The notes under the pieces are model-generated. The model saw only the letters and a list, made by a program, of their open reading frames with translations, did no database searches and was not told where the DNA came from. DNA of 37,607 nucleotides, from contig JAHDBV010000041.1 in assembly GCA_020630195.1 (NCBI GenBank), positions 1 through 37,607 of the forward strand, written 5' to 3'. This DNA comes from Acidimicrobiales bacterium. GTDB lineage: Bacteria; Actinomycetota; Acidimicrobiia; Acidimicrobiales; SZUA-35. The position numbers and the translations under genes were made by a program. Positions 23,143 through 30,625 of the stretch are shown here, one piece after another. Within the stretch, counting starts at the first letter, position 1; every line of letters starts with the position of its first letter.

Positions 23143-23682
23143 TCAGCCGCCGAACTTCTTCACGAGACGCTGCAGGGTCCCCTGGGTCCGCATCGTCCAC
23201 ACCTCGACGAGGGTCGCCGCCTTCTGCGGATCGAAGGTCGAATCGAGCACGCCGGCGGCCGGTTGCCAGAACACGTCGGCACCGTCGACGGCGAGGCGTT
23301 CGCCGGGCGGCAGCATCGCCCGGAGCCGGGCCTCGACCTCCGCGGCGACGGCGGGGCGACAGACCGCCACCTGCAGCTTGCCGGTGCCGTCGCCGACCCA
23401 TCCGTCGAACGGGTCGGCGGTGGCGAGGGTGGCCACCCGGTCGAGCGAGCGGACCACGGTCGGCACCTCGTAGCCGAGGGCGGCGGCGAGACCGTCCTCC
23501 AGGCGGGCTTCGACCTCCGACGGAGCGGACGTCCCCGCGTCGAACACGACGTTGCCGGACGCCTGGAACGTGGCGACGTCGCCGAACCCCAGCGCCGCCA
23601 CGTGGTCGGTGAGTTCGGGGTTCGTGATGCGGTGCCCGCCGACGTTCATGCCCCGCAGGAACGCGACGTGGGTGGCAGCCAT
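23143..23682 (-). CDS. DUF1697 family protein
   Basis: 179 residues matching the DUF1697 family over its full length. The N-terminus HVAFLRGMNVGGHRI is diagnostic, followed by LGFGDVATFQASGNVVF and the C-terminal TMRTQGTLQRLVKKF. Members are small cytosolic proteins of unknown biochemical role. The start codon follows the stop of the VOC gene by one base (TGA-G-ATG), so it is the last gene of a coupled pair. Confidence 0.92.
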   Translation of the reverse strand: MAATHVAFLRGMNVGGHRITNPELTDHVAALGFGDVATFQASGNVVFDAGTSAPSEVEARLEDGLAAALGYEVPTVVRSLDRVATLATADPFDGWVGDGTGKLQVAVCRPAVAAEVEARLRAMLPPGERLAVDGADVFWQPAAGVLDSTFDPQKAATLVEVWTMRTQGTLQRLVKKFGG

Positions 23683-23683
23683 C

Positions 23684-24094
23684 TCAGCCGTCGGTCTGGA
23701 CGAACTCGACCCAGTTGCCGTCGGGATCCGCGCACATCGTGATGCTCACACCCGGCCGCACCTCGGCGCGATCGATGTGGATCGTGTGGCCGGCGACGGC
23801 CACGGCCGTCGTGATCTCGTCGAGGTTGTCGACGATCATGGTGAAGTAGCGCAGGCCCGTCGCACCGACGATGCCACCGGGCGGCCCCGGCTCGGGCACC
23901 GTGTCGAGCTTCACCAACTTGATGAGTGAGGTGCCACACATCAGCCGATGCATCGTGCCGCCGCCACCGATGGGCATCGGCGTGTCGGCGACGTGTTCGA
24001 ACCCCAGCAGGCCGACGTAGAAGGCGAGTGACGCCTCCGAGTCGGTGATCACGATCCCGAGATCGATCGAGTCCTTGGCCAGTGAAACACCCAT
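23684..24094 (-). CDS. VOC/glyoxalase-like protein
   Basis: 136 residues with two beta-alpha-beta3 units of the vicinal-oxygen-chelate fold: IDLGIVITDSEASLAFYVGLLGFEHV at the N-terminus, a metal His in HRLMCGTSLIKL, YFTMIVDNLDEI in the second unit, and a Glu in ADPDGNWVEFVQ. It is probably a metal-dependent isomerase, dioxygenase or resistance protein; the substrate is undecided. ATG 24094 is preceded by GGAG at 7 nt. It lies 43 bp after the hydrolase gene and one base before DUF1697, so all three may be one transcript. Confidence 0.9.
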   Translation of the reverse strand: MGVSLAKDSIDLGIVITDSEASLAFYVGLLGFEHVADTPMPIGGGGTMHRLMCGTSLIKLVKLDTVPEPGPPGGIVGATGLRYFTMIVDNLDEITTAVAVAGHTIHIDRAEVRPGVSITMCADPDGNWVEFVQTDG

Positions 24095-24137
24095 GTCGAG
24101 CTCCGTTCGTGCGTCGGGCCCGCATCCTGACACGGGC

Positions 24138-25061
24138 TCAGGCGAGGTTCGAACGCATCCAGTCGGCCACCCGATCGACGGCCGGATCGACGAAGGTCGG
24201 GTTGTCGTAGAGCTCGATGTGGTTGGTCGTGTCGAGCCACAGGAACTCCTTCGGCCCGGTCACCCGATCGAAGGTGTCGCTCGCCGCCTCGGGCGAGCAG
24301 AACCCATCGGTCCGGCCGTGCACGAACAGCGCCGGCGTCGGCGCCAGGAAGTCGGCGCCGATGGCGGCGTCGAACGTGAGCAGCTCACGGACCGACAGTC
24401 GGGTCATGTCGTTGCGCCAGACCGCGGAGGCGGAGCGTTCCGTCCCGTAGTACTCGAAGGGTTCGGCGCCCGGCATCGCCGCATCCTCGCCCTCGACGTC
24501 GGAGACGGCCCGGATCATGTCGACGTCGCCGGTCGCCTGCTCACCGGCGGCCACCAGGGCGAACTCGTGCATCATCGATCGATACCCCTCGGCGCCGATG
24601 CCGGATCGCATCGCCTTCGGGTCGTTGAACGCGGCGGCCACGACGGCCAGGGCGCGGATGCGTGGGTCGAAGGCGGCGTGCTTCAGCGCGTAGCCGCCAC
24701 CCATGCAGATGCCGACGCACCCGACCCGCCCGCCGTCGACGGCATCGTGGGCGGAGAGGAAGCTGGTGGCCGCCCGCAGGTCCTCGAGCTTTCCACCCGG
24801 GTCCTCGTGCTGGCGGCGGTCGCCGCCGGACTCACCGAAGTTCCGATGATCGAACGCCAGGGTGACGAACCCCGCGGTGGCCAGCCGGTCGGCGTAGTCG
24901 CCGGCCACCTGGTCCTTCACCCCGGTGAACGGACCCGTGAGCACGATCCCGGCCGCGGCGGCCCCGGCACCGTCGGGGATCCGGAGATGCCCGACGAGCT
25001 CGACCCCACTCGCGTCGAAACGCACCGTCGTCGGCTCGACGCTCCACACGTTGTGACCCAT
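24138..25061 (-). CDS. Alpha/beta hydrolase, dienelactone-hydrolase-like
   Basis: 307 residues. The nucleophile elbow is GICMGGGYA, with Cys instead of Ser, as in dienelactone hydrolases. The acid is probably the Asp of HGRTDGFCSPE, and the base the His of DTTNHIELYD near the C-terminus. The N-terminal strands (VELVGHLRIPDG, GIVLTGPFTGVKDQ) fit the DLH/peptidase-like subgroup. It should hydrolyse a lactone or ester in the cytosol. The start codon lies at the centre of a 16-bp perfect palindrome. It lies 40 bp after the APH-like gene. Confidence 0.9.
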   Translation of the reverse strand: MGHNVWSVEPTTVRFDASGVELVGHLRIPDGAGAAAAGIVLTGPFTGVKDQVAGDYADRLATAGFVTLAFDHRNFGESGGDRRQHEDPGGKLEDLRAATSFLSAHDAVDGGRVGCVGICMGGGYALKHAAFDPRIRALAVVAAAFNDPKAMRSGIGAEGYRSMMHEFALVAAGEQATGDVDMIRAVSDVEGEDAAMPGAEPFEYYGTERSASAVWRNDMTRLSVRELLTFDAAIGADFLAPTPALFVHGRTDGFCSPEAASDTFDRVTGPKEFLWLDTTNHIELYDNPTFVDPAVDRVADWMRSNLA

Positions 25062-25068
25062 GGGTCAC
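25053..25068. repeat. 16-bp perfect palindrome over a start codon
   Basis: GTGACCCATGGGTCAC is a perfect 8+8 palindrome whose centre contains ATG 25061-25059 of the hydrolase gene. It may be an operator for a dimeric repressor or a structure that controls initiation. Confidence 0.5.
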
Positions 25069-25101
25069 AGTCTCCGCCGACCAGCCGGCGGAGACAAGAG
25101 G

Positions 25102-26169
25102 TCAGAAGACGCCGAACGAGTCGAGTCGCTCCATCTGGGCGGCGTGGCGTTCGGCCATGACGCAGAACATCTCGTCACCCCGCTCCTCCTGACGCACGAT
25201 CTGGCTGGCGATGACGGCCATGGCGAGGCCGCTACATGCACCCCGCCGCACCTCGTCGCGGCACTCGTCGAGACCGAAGCCGGTGACCCCGTGCTCGAGC
25301 AGGGCGGCGTGGTAGTGCTCCACGAGACCGTCTTCGAGTCCAGCGGCGAGGTCGGGCTGGAGCCCGGCACCCAGGAAGTACCCGACGTCGCCACCCGGAC
25401 GCCCGTGGCCGATACCGCCCCAGTCGACGACCGAGATCGGGCGCCCGGCGCCGTCGCGCCGGAACAGGCAGTTGTCGAGGCGGAAGTCGCCGTGCGTCAG
25501 CGTGAGCGGTGCATCACCGTCGGCGTAGTACCGGTCGAGGTGGCCGCCGAACGTCTCGGCGGTGGCCAACACCGAGTCATCGAGACGATCCGCGTAACGA
25601 TCGACGAAACCCGCCAGACACCCCTGGTAGAGGCCGACCCGGAGCTCGATCGCATCGGCGTCGTTGCGTCCGAGCCAATCGAGGTCGGCGAGGGTCGGAT
25701 CGTTCCAGCGGGGACCGTGGAGCCCCGCGATCGCCTCCATCGCGAGGCGAGCGTCGGCCTCGCCACACCCGAGCAGCTGGTCACCCTGCTCCCCCGGCGC
25801 GAGATCCTCCATCAGCAGGACCATCTCGGCCGTGCCGGCGATCACCTCGGCGTGGTGCACGACCGGCACGGGCGCGGCGATCGTGCCCGCCACCTGCTGG
25901 TAGAACCACACCTCCCGCTCGTAGGAGCGGGTGGCGATCCCCGTGTTGCGACTCATCTCGTCGAGCGCGGCGAACTTGATGACGACCGTGTCCGGCCCGT
26001 CGTGGCCGTCCCAGTCGAGGACGTAGCGCATGTTCTCGCCGACCTGACCGGTGCCGATCGGTGCGGCATCGAAGCCCCGGAGTGAGCCGGCGGGCGCACC
26101 CAGCCGTTCGGCCAACCAGACGGATGTCACGTGGTCCGGATGGGACACGGGAATCGAGCTCGACGCCAT
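25102..26169 (-). CDS. Aminoglycoside-phosphotransferase-fold kinase
   Basis: 355 residues of the APH/choline-kinase fold. N-lobe: TVVIKFAALDE (ATP Lys) and the MVLLMEDLAPGEQGDQL hinge. C-lobe: catalytic loop LTHGDFRLDNCLF (H-G-D-x4-N) and the metal Asp in ISVVDWGGIGHGRPGGDVGYFL. It probably phosphorylates a hydroxyl on a small metabolite; in actinobacteria such genes often sit near acyl-CoA metabolism and are not resistance genes. ATG 26169 follows TACGGT by 7 nt; the seven residues above it are not needed. Confidence 0.88.
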   Translation of the reverse strand: MASSSIPVSHPDHVTSVWLAERLGAPAGSLRGFDAAPIGTGQVGENMRYVLDWDGHDGPDTVVIKFAALDEMSRNTGIATRSYEREVWFYQQVAGTIAAPVPVVHHAEVIAGTAEMVLLMEDLAPGEQGDQLLGCGEADARLAMEAIAGLHGPRWNDPTLADLDWLGRNDADAIELRVGLYQGCLAGFVDRYADRLDDSVLATAETFGGHLDRYYADGDAPLTLTHGDFRLDNCLFRRDGAGRPISVVDWGGIGHGRPGGDVGYFLGAGLQPDLAAGLEDGLVEHYHAALLEHGVTGFGLDECRDEVRRGACSGLAMAVIASQIVRQEERGDEMFCVMAERHAAQMERLDSFGVF

Positions 26170-26176
26170 GATGGGC

Positions 26177-26182
26177 ACCGTA
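26177..26182 (-). promoter_or_regulatory. -10 hexamer for leaderless APH-like gene
   Basis: Reading leftward, TACGGT lies 7 nt before ATG 26169. GGAACC lies 17 nt further upstream; it recalls an ECF-type -35 but may be chance. Confidence 0.4.
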
Positions 26183-26322
26183 GCCCGCACCTCCGCGACG
26201 GTTCCCGGCGGTGGCGGGGTGGGCCGGGTGAGGAGGGGCGACGCTCCCCACCCGAACCCGGTTCGAACGTAGCAACTCCAGCCGGTCGAGGTCAGGCCGC
26301 ATCCCCCCTTCGAGGACCCTTC

Positions 26323-27276
26323 GTGAACATCCGCTCAACCGCCGATGGTCTGCTCGACCGACTCATCGTCCCCAGTTTCACCCGGATCGGCCCCACGATC
26401 CGTCGGCGCGTCTTCGACTGGGAGCCCATCGAGCTCTCGGGCCGTCGCATCGCGATCACCGGACCGACGAGTGGGCTCGGCCGCGCCGCGGCCATCGAGA
26501 TGGCGACGAAGGGTGCCGATCTCACACTGATCGCCCGCAACCCGGCCAAGCTCGAGGCGCTCGTCGACGAACTGCCCGGCGACCATCGCACCGTCGTCGC
26601 CGATCTCGAGGACCTCGCCTCGGTCCGCACGGCGGGTGCCGAGCTCGCCGACGGCGAGCCGCTCGACGCCCTCGTCCACAACGCCGGTGCCCTCCACAAC
26701 GACCGCGCCGAGGTCGATGGCATCGAGCGCACCCTGCTCGGCCACGTCGTCGCACCGTTCCTCATGACGGCCCTCGCCCTGCCGGCCCTCCGGGCCGGTG
26801 ACGATGCCCGCATCGTCACCGTGTCGTCGGGCGGGATGTACAGCCAGGGAGTGTCCTTGTCCGACCTGAACAACGAGCGGGAGTACAAGGGCACGATCGC
26901 GTACGCCCGGGCGAAGCGGATGCAGATCGCCCTCGGTGTCGAGTGGTCGCGTCGCCTCGCCCCCGACATCGCCGTGCACGCGATGCATCCGGGCTGGGCG
27001 GCGACACCGGGCGTGTCCGACGCGCTGCCCGGGTTCGACAAGATCATGCAGCCGCTGCTCCGCACCCCCGACGAGGGCGCCGACACGATCCTGTGGTTGT
27101 GTGCCCAGCCGACCTCGACGATCGGGGCCAACGACTTCTGGCTCGATCGGCGACCGCGACCGACCGCCTACCTGCCGAACACCGAGGTGTCCGAGGAGAA
27201 GGCGGCGGTGTTGTGGGAGCGCATCACCGAGCTGGCCGGGCTCACCCCGGACGAGCTGCCGCCGCCCGTCGGCTGA
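26323..27276 (+). CDS. Short-chain dehydrogenase/reductase
   Basis: 317 residues from GTG 26323, with GAGGA 7-8 nt upstream. The Rossmann motif is ITGPTSGLGRAAAIEM (TGxxxGxG), followed by VADLED, the HNAGAL strand, SS in IVTVSSGGMYS and the catalytic pair YARAK. The 35-residue N-terminal lead (LLDRLIVPSFTRIGPTIRRR) and the length resemble the DHRS12/retinol-dehydrogenase-like subgroup. It should oxidise or reduce an alcohol/ketone with NAD(P)H. It diverges from the APH-like gene across 153 bp, where an 8-bp palindrome GTTCGAAC (26261-26268) is the only obvious site. Confidence 0.92.
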   Translation: MNIRSTADGLLDRLIVPSFTRIGPTIRRRVFDWEPIELSGRRIAITGPTSGLGRAAAIEMATKGADLTLIARNPAKLEALVDELPGDHRTVVADLEDLASVRTAGAELADGEPLDALVHNAGALHNDRAEVDGIERTLLGHVVAPFLMTALALPALRAGDDARIVTVSSGGMYSQGVSLSDLNNEREYKGTIAYARAKRMQIALGVEWSRRLAPDIAVHAMHPGWAATPGVSDALPGFDKIMQPLLRTPDEGADTILWLCAQPTSTIGANDFWLDRRPRPTAYLPNTEVSEEKAAVLWERITELAGLTPDELPPPVG

Positions 27277-27292
27277 GCGGGCGTCGCCTCAG
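27273..27292. terminator. Small convergent hairpin with both stops
   Basis: CTGAG (27273-27277) pairs with CTCAG (27288-27292). The SDR stop (TGA) and the crotonase stop (TCA on this strand) lie in the two arms. The stem is short; support is modest. Confidence 0.3.
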
Positions 27293-28155
27293 GAGAACTC
27301 GGGGTCGGTCCAGTCGGGGAAGAGTTCCGGCAGATCGGTCGACGGGCGCATGGTGAACTCGGGGTCTCGCTTCTCGAGGAAGCTCGTGACGCCCTCCCGC
27401 GCATCGGCCATCCGACCGAGCTCCTGGATGGCCCGGGAGTCGGCCTGGTGCGACTGCATCGGATGGTCGAAGGTGAGACCTCGCCAGAGGAGACGCCGGG
27501 TGGCCACCACCGACACCGGCGCCGCGTGGGTGGCGATCTCGGCGGCGAGCGCTTGTGCCCGGGGCAACACCTCGTCGGCCGGAGCGAGCTCGGCCAGGCC
27601 CGCGGCGGCGACCTCCGTGGAGGGCATGACCCGACCCGTGTAGCACCAACGGGCGGCGGTCGAGATGCCGACGAGCCGCGGCAGGAACCACGACGAGGCG
27701 GCCTCCGGCACGATGCCACGGCGGGCGAAGACGAACCCGATCTTCGCCTGGTCCGACACGATCCGGATGTCCATCGGCAGGGTCATCGTGATGCCCACCC
27801 CCACGGCATGACCGTTGATGGCGGCGATCACCGGCTTCGTGCAGTCGAAGATGCGCAGCGACACCCGACCACCACCGTCACGGCGGACCGCGTCTGGATC
27901 AGACGGGGCCCGGCCGCGGGCCTCGTTGTCGAAGGTGTCGCCACCGGAGGAGAGGTCGGCCCCGGCGCAGAACGCCCGCCCGGCACCCGTCACGATGACG
28001 GCCCGGACGTCGTCGTCGGCGTCGACCTCGTCGAACGCCGAGATCAACTCGGTCATCATCGTCGCCGTGAAGGCGTTCATCTGATCGGGGCGGTCGAGGG
28101 TGATGGTGGCGACCCCACCGTCGACGTCGTAGGAGATCTCGGAGTACTCGGCCAT
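27289..28155 (-). CDS. Enoyl-CoA hydratase/isomerase (crotonase fold)
   Basis: 288 residues. The crotonase signature is clear: VATITLDRPDQMNAF, the first oxyanion strand AFCAGADLS, and the second KPVIAAINGHAVGVGITM. The acidic positions around IGFVFARRGIVPEAASSWFLPRLVG complete the active site, with a Glu in PEA. It should hydrate or isomerise an enoyl-CoA in fatty-acid or related acyl-CoA degradation. I chose ATG 28155 (MAEYSEISYD), 9 nt after GAGG; the Arg-rich upstream extension is unlikely to be translated. Confidence 0.93.
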   Translation of the reverse strand: MAEYSEISYDVDGGVATITLDRPDQMNAFTATMMTELISAFDEVDADDDVRAVIVTGAGRAFCAGADLSSGGDTFDNEARGRAPSDPDAVRRDGGGRVSLRIFDCTKPVIAAINGHAVGVGITMTLPMDIRIVSDQAKIGFVFARRGIVPEAASSWFLPRLVGISTAARWCYTGRVMPSTEVAAAGLAELAPADEVLPRAQALAAEIATHAAPVSVVATRRLLWRGLTFDHPMQSHQADSRAIQELGRMADAREGVTSFLEKRDPEFTMRPSTDLPELFPDWTDPEFS

Positions 28156-28244
28156 GTCCGCATCCTCGGCCGCGCCGCGGGCGAATGCGAATCGACGCCT
28201 CACCCGGCCGTGAGACCGGCGAACCCGACGCCGTCGCCGCTCCG

Positions 28245-28250
28245 TAGGGT
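28245..28250 (+). promoter_or_regulatory. -10 hexamer for leaderless permease gene
   Basis: TAGGGT lies 6 nt before GTG 28257, with no ribosome site between. Confidence 0.45.
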
Positions 28251-28256
28251 GCCCGG

Positions 28257-28991
28257 GTGCCGGATCCGATCGAACTCAGCGTCACCGCCTGGGTGGTGGT
28301 GTCGATCGCGATGTTCCTCGGCGCCATCGTGCAGTCGACCATCGGCTTCGGCATGGTCGTCCTGGCGCTACCGGCGGTGCTGATCGCCGCCCCCGACCTC
28401 GTGCCGGGGCCGTTGTCGGTGGCGACGATGCTGCTGGTGATCCCCGTCGCGCTGGCCGAACGCCACGCCGCCCGACGCGACGACCTCTGGCGGCTCATCC
28501 CCGGTCGGTTCCTCGGCGCGTTGGTCGGCCTCGGGCTCCTGGCCGTCGCCCGTGGCGACACCCTCGTCGTGGTCGCCGCATTGATCGTGCTGATCGCCGT
28601 CGCCGCCACGGTCTGGGCCCCACCCGTGCCCCGCAACGACGGGACCCTGGCCGGCGCGGCGGTGGTGTCGGGCACCTTCGCCATGGCGGTCTCCATCGGG
28701 GGTCCGCCGCTCGCCCTGCTCTACCAGCACGCGAAGGGCCCGGAGATCCGGGCCACGGTGTCGTTCGTGTTCGCCGCCGGCATCCCGATCACACTCATCG
28801 GGCTGATCCTCGGCGGCCATCTCGATCGGGCCGGCTTCGCCACCGGGGCGTCGATCTGGCCCGCGGTGTTCGCCGGCTACGGCGTGGCCTCACGCATCCG
28901 CCATCGGGTCGACGATCGGATCCGGCCGTTGGTCCTGACGGTCTCGGCCGGTGGCGCGCTGGTGGCGCTCGGCCGGGTGGCCTTCGGTTGA
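28257..28991 (+). CDS. TauE/SafE family permease
   Basis: 244 residues with about eight hydrophobic helices. The two internal repeats of the TauE/SafE (DUF81) family are visible: VVVSIAMFLGAIVQSTIGFGMVVLALP in the first half and AAVVSGTFAMAVSIGGPPLALLYQ in the second, each with the Gly-rich F-G-x-G or G-G-P-P turn. Such proteins move anions such as sulfonates, sulfite or organic acids across the cytoplasmic membrane. The direction and substrate are unknown. It diverges from the crotonase gene. Confidence 0.9.
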   Translation: MPDPIELSVTAWVVVSIAMFLGAIVQSTIGFGMVVLALPAVLIAAPDLVPGPLSVATMLLVIPVALAERHAARRDDLWRLIPGRFLGALVGLGLLAVARGDTLVVVAALIVLIAVAATVWAPPVPRNDGTLAGAAVVSGTFAMAVSIGGPPLALLYQHAKGPEIRATVSFVFAAGIPITLIGLILGGHLDRAGFATGASIWPAVFAGYGVASRIRHRVDDRIRPLVLTVSAGGALVALGRVAFG

Positions 28992-28996
28992 CGACG

Positions 28997-29026
28997 CCGG
29001 GCCGGCCGCCGGGGCGACCGGCCCGG
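28997..29026. terminator. Bidirectional hairpin terminator
   Basis: CCGGGCCGG (28997-29005) pairs perfectly with CCGGCCCGG (29018-29026) across a 12-nt loop. It fills the gap between the convergent permease and P450 genes. Confidence 0.6.
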
Positions 29027-29031
29027 GTCGG

Positions 29032-30273
29032 TCAGAAGACGATGGGGAGCTTGCGTGGCCCGCGGACCTGACCCCCGGCCCAGGTGACGTTCGCACCCTC
29101 GGCGAGGTGGAACTCCGGGATGGCCTTCAGGAACTCACCGATGGCGACCTGCATCTCGAGCCGGGCCAGGTTCGAGCCGGCACAGCGGTGGATGCCCACG
29201 CCGAACGCGACGTGACGGTTGCGCTGCCGCTCGAGGTCGACCACGTCGGCGTTCTCGAACGCCTCCGGATCACGGTTGGCGCCGGGGAAGTTCATGAGGA
29301 TCTTGTCGCCGGGCTCGAACGTGACGCCCTGGAACTCGGTCTGTTCCTGGACCACACGGGCCATCGTCACCGGGGCGTAGGCCCGCAGCAGTTCCTCGAT
29401 GGCGTTGTCGAGCTTCGACGGATCGTCGACCAGCAGCTGCCGATCGTCGGAATGGGTGGCGAGATGCCACAACGCCGCACCGATCGACGACCAGGTGGTG
29501 TCGATCCCGGCGACCAGCAGCAGGTTGCAGGTGCCGGCCACGTGGAGGTCGGGCACCGGCTCACCGTCGATCTCGGCCGCGAGGAGCTCACTGATCAGAT
29601 CGTCCTTCGGATTGGCCTTGCGATCGGCGATCTCGGCCATGAAGAACTCGCGGATCTTGCCGCGGTAGTGGGTCCGGACCTCGGGACGGGAGAGCCCGGC
29701 ACCGAGCACCCCGTTCACCCACTCGACGAAATCGTCGGCACGTTCGGGGTCGACCCCGAGCAGGTGGGCGATGACCCGGGGCGGGATCTGCTGGGCGTAC
29801 TCGCCCGCGGCATCGACCTCACCACGATCGATGAACTGCGCGATCAGATCCTGGCAGAGCTGGCGGGTGAACGGCTCGTGGGCCTCGGTCGCCTTCGGCG
29901 AGAACGCCGGGAGGATCAGCCGACGCGACCAGGTGTGGACCGGCGGGTCGGACGAGATCGGCGGGGCGTTCACCGTCGAGTAGGCGTTGGCATCCGCGGT
30001 GTCGTCGCTCGGCGGCTTCACCACGATCGGGTCGGTCGAGGAGAGCTCGGGCACCATGCGGGCGAGCGCCACCACGTCGTCGTACTTCGTCGGCAGCCAC
30101 GACCCCTGCCAACGGTCGGTGTGGGCGACCGGGCAACCACCGCGGAGGTCGTCCCAGATCGGGAACGGGTCGGCGATGTAGTCGGGATCGAAGATGTCGT
30201 AGTCGGTGGCCCAGTCCTCCACCGGTTCGGTGGTGGCGGCGGCGAAATCGAGGCCGTCGGAGGTGTCGGTCAT
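29032..30273 (-). CDS. Cytochrome P450
   Basis: 413 residues, the size of a soluble bacterial class I P450. The I-helix oxygen-activation motif is AGIDTT (255-260), the K-helix ExxR is EELLR (E294, R297), and the haem-binding loop FGVGIHRCAGSNLARLE carries the Cys ligand at 364. ATG 30273 lies five bases after the ferredoxin stop, with GAGGAG at the end of that gene as ribosome site. The ferredoxin is its electron donor; no ferredoxin reductase is nearby. The substrate cannot be assigned. Confidence 0.96.
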   Translation of the reverse strand: MTDTSDGLDFAAATTEPVEDWATDYDIFDPDYIADPFPIWDDLRGGCPVAHTDRWQGSWLPTKYDDVVALARMVPELSSTDPIVVKPPSDDTADANAYSTVNAPPISSDPPVHTWSRRLILPAFSPKATEAHEPFTRQLCQDLIAQFIDRGEVDAAGEYAQQIPPRVIAHLLGVDPERADDFVEWVNGVLGAGLSRPEVRTHYRGKIREFFMAEIADRKANPKDDLISELLAAEIDGEPVPDLHVAGTCNLLLVAGIDTTWSSIGAALWHLATHSDDRQLLVDDPSKLDNAIEELLRAYAPVTMARVVQEQTEFQGVTFEPGDKILMNFPGANRDPEAFENADVVDLERQRNRHVAFGVGIHRCAGSNLARLEMQVAIGEFLKAIPEFHLAEGANVTWAGGQVRGPRKLPIVF

Positions 30274-30277
30274 CGGG

Positions 30278-30472
30278 CTACTCCTCGATCGAGATGGCGT
30301 ACTCGGGGCAGTTGTCCACCGCGAGGCGGGCCGCATCGGCCAGCTCCGGCGGCACGTTGCCGTCACCGATGGCCGACGCATAGCCGTAGTCGTCGACGTC
30401 GATCAGGTCGGGGGCGAGTGAGTAACAGCGGTTGTGTCCCTCACACTTGTCGGTGTCGACGATGATGCGCAC
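30278..30472 (-). CDS. [3Fe-4S] ferredoxin, P450 partner
   Basis: 64 residues from GTG 30472, with AAGGAG 6 nt upstream. Cysteines 10, 16 and 55 (KCEGHNRC and NCPEYAI) follow the C-x5-C-xn-C-P pattern of single-cluster 3Fe-4S ferredoxins that serve actinobacterial P450s. The second Cys of a 4Fe-4S motif is replaced by His (CEGHNRC). It is co-transcribed with the P450 gene five bases downstream and should pass electrons to it in the cytosol. Confidence 0.95.
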   Translation of the reverse strand: MRIIVDTDKCEGHNRCYSLAPDLIDVDDYGYASAIGDGNVPPELADAARLAVDNCPEYAISIEE

Positions 30473-30578
30473 AGGTGGCTCCTTACGGCGTATGGCTGGT
30501 CCCGATCGACCAACGTAGCCGCTGCCGGTCGAGCGTCACAGATCCCCGACACCCCGCCACGTTCGGCCCCGGGCGCGC

Positions 30579-30612
30579 CACGGCCCCCGGCACCGAGGTG
30601 ACGGGGGCCGTG
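30579..30612 (-). terminator. Strong hairpin after FN3 gene
   Basis: CACGGCCCCCG (30579-30589) and CGGGGGCCGTG (30602-30612) form a perfect 11-bp stem with a 12-nt loop, beginning 13 nt after the stop of the propeller/FN3 gene. There is no T-tract, but the position and strength fit a terminator. Confidence 0.65.
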
Positions 30613-30625
30613 AGCTGCGGTCGGG

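Noticed and set aside
26177..26205. ECF-sigma promoter (GGAACC upstream of TACGGT) for the APH-like gene
   Set aside because: The -10 does not match the usual ECF CGT-type element and a single GGAACC is not enough in this base composition.
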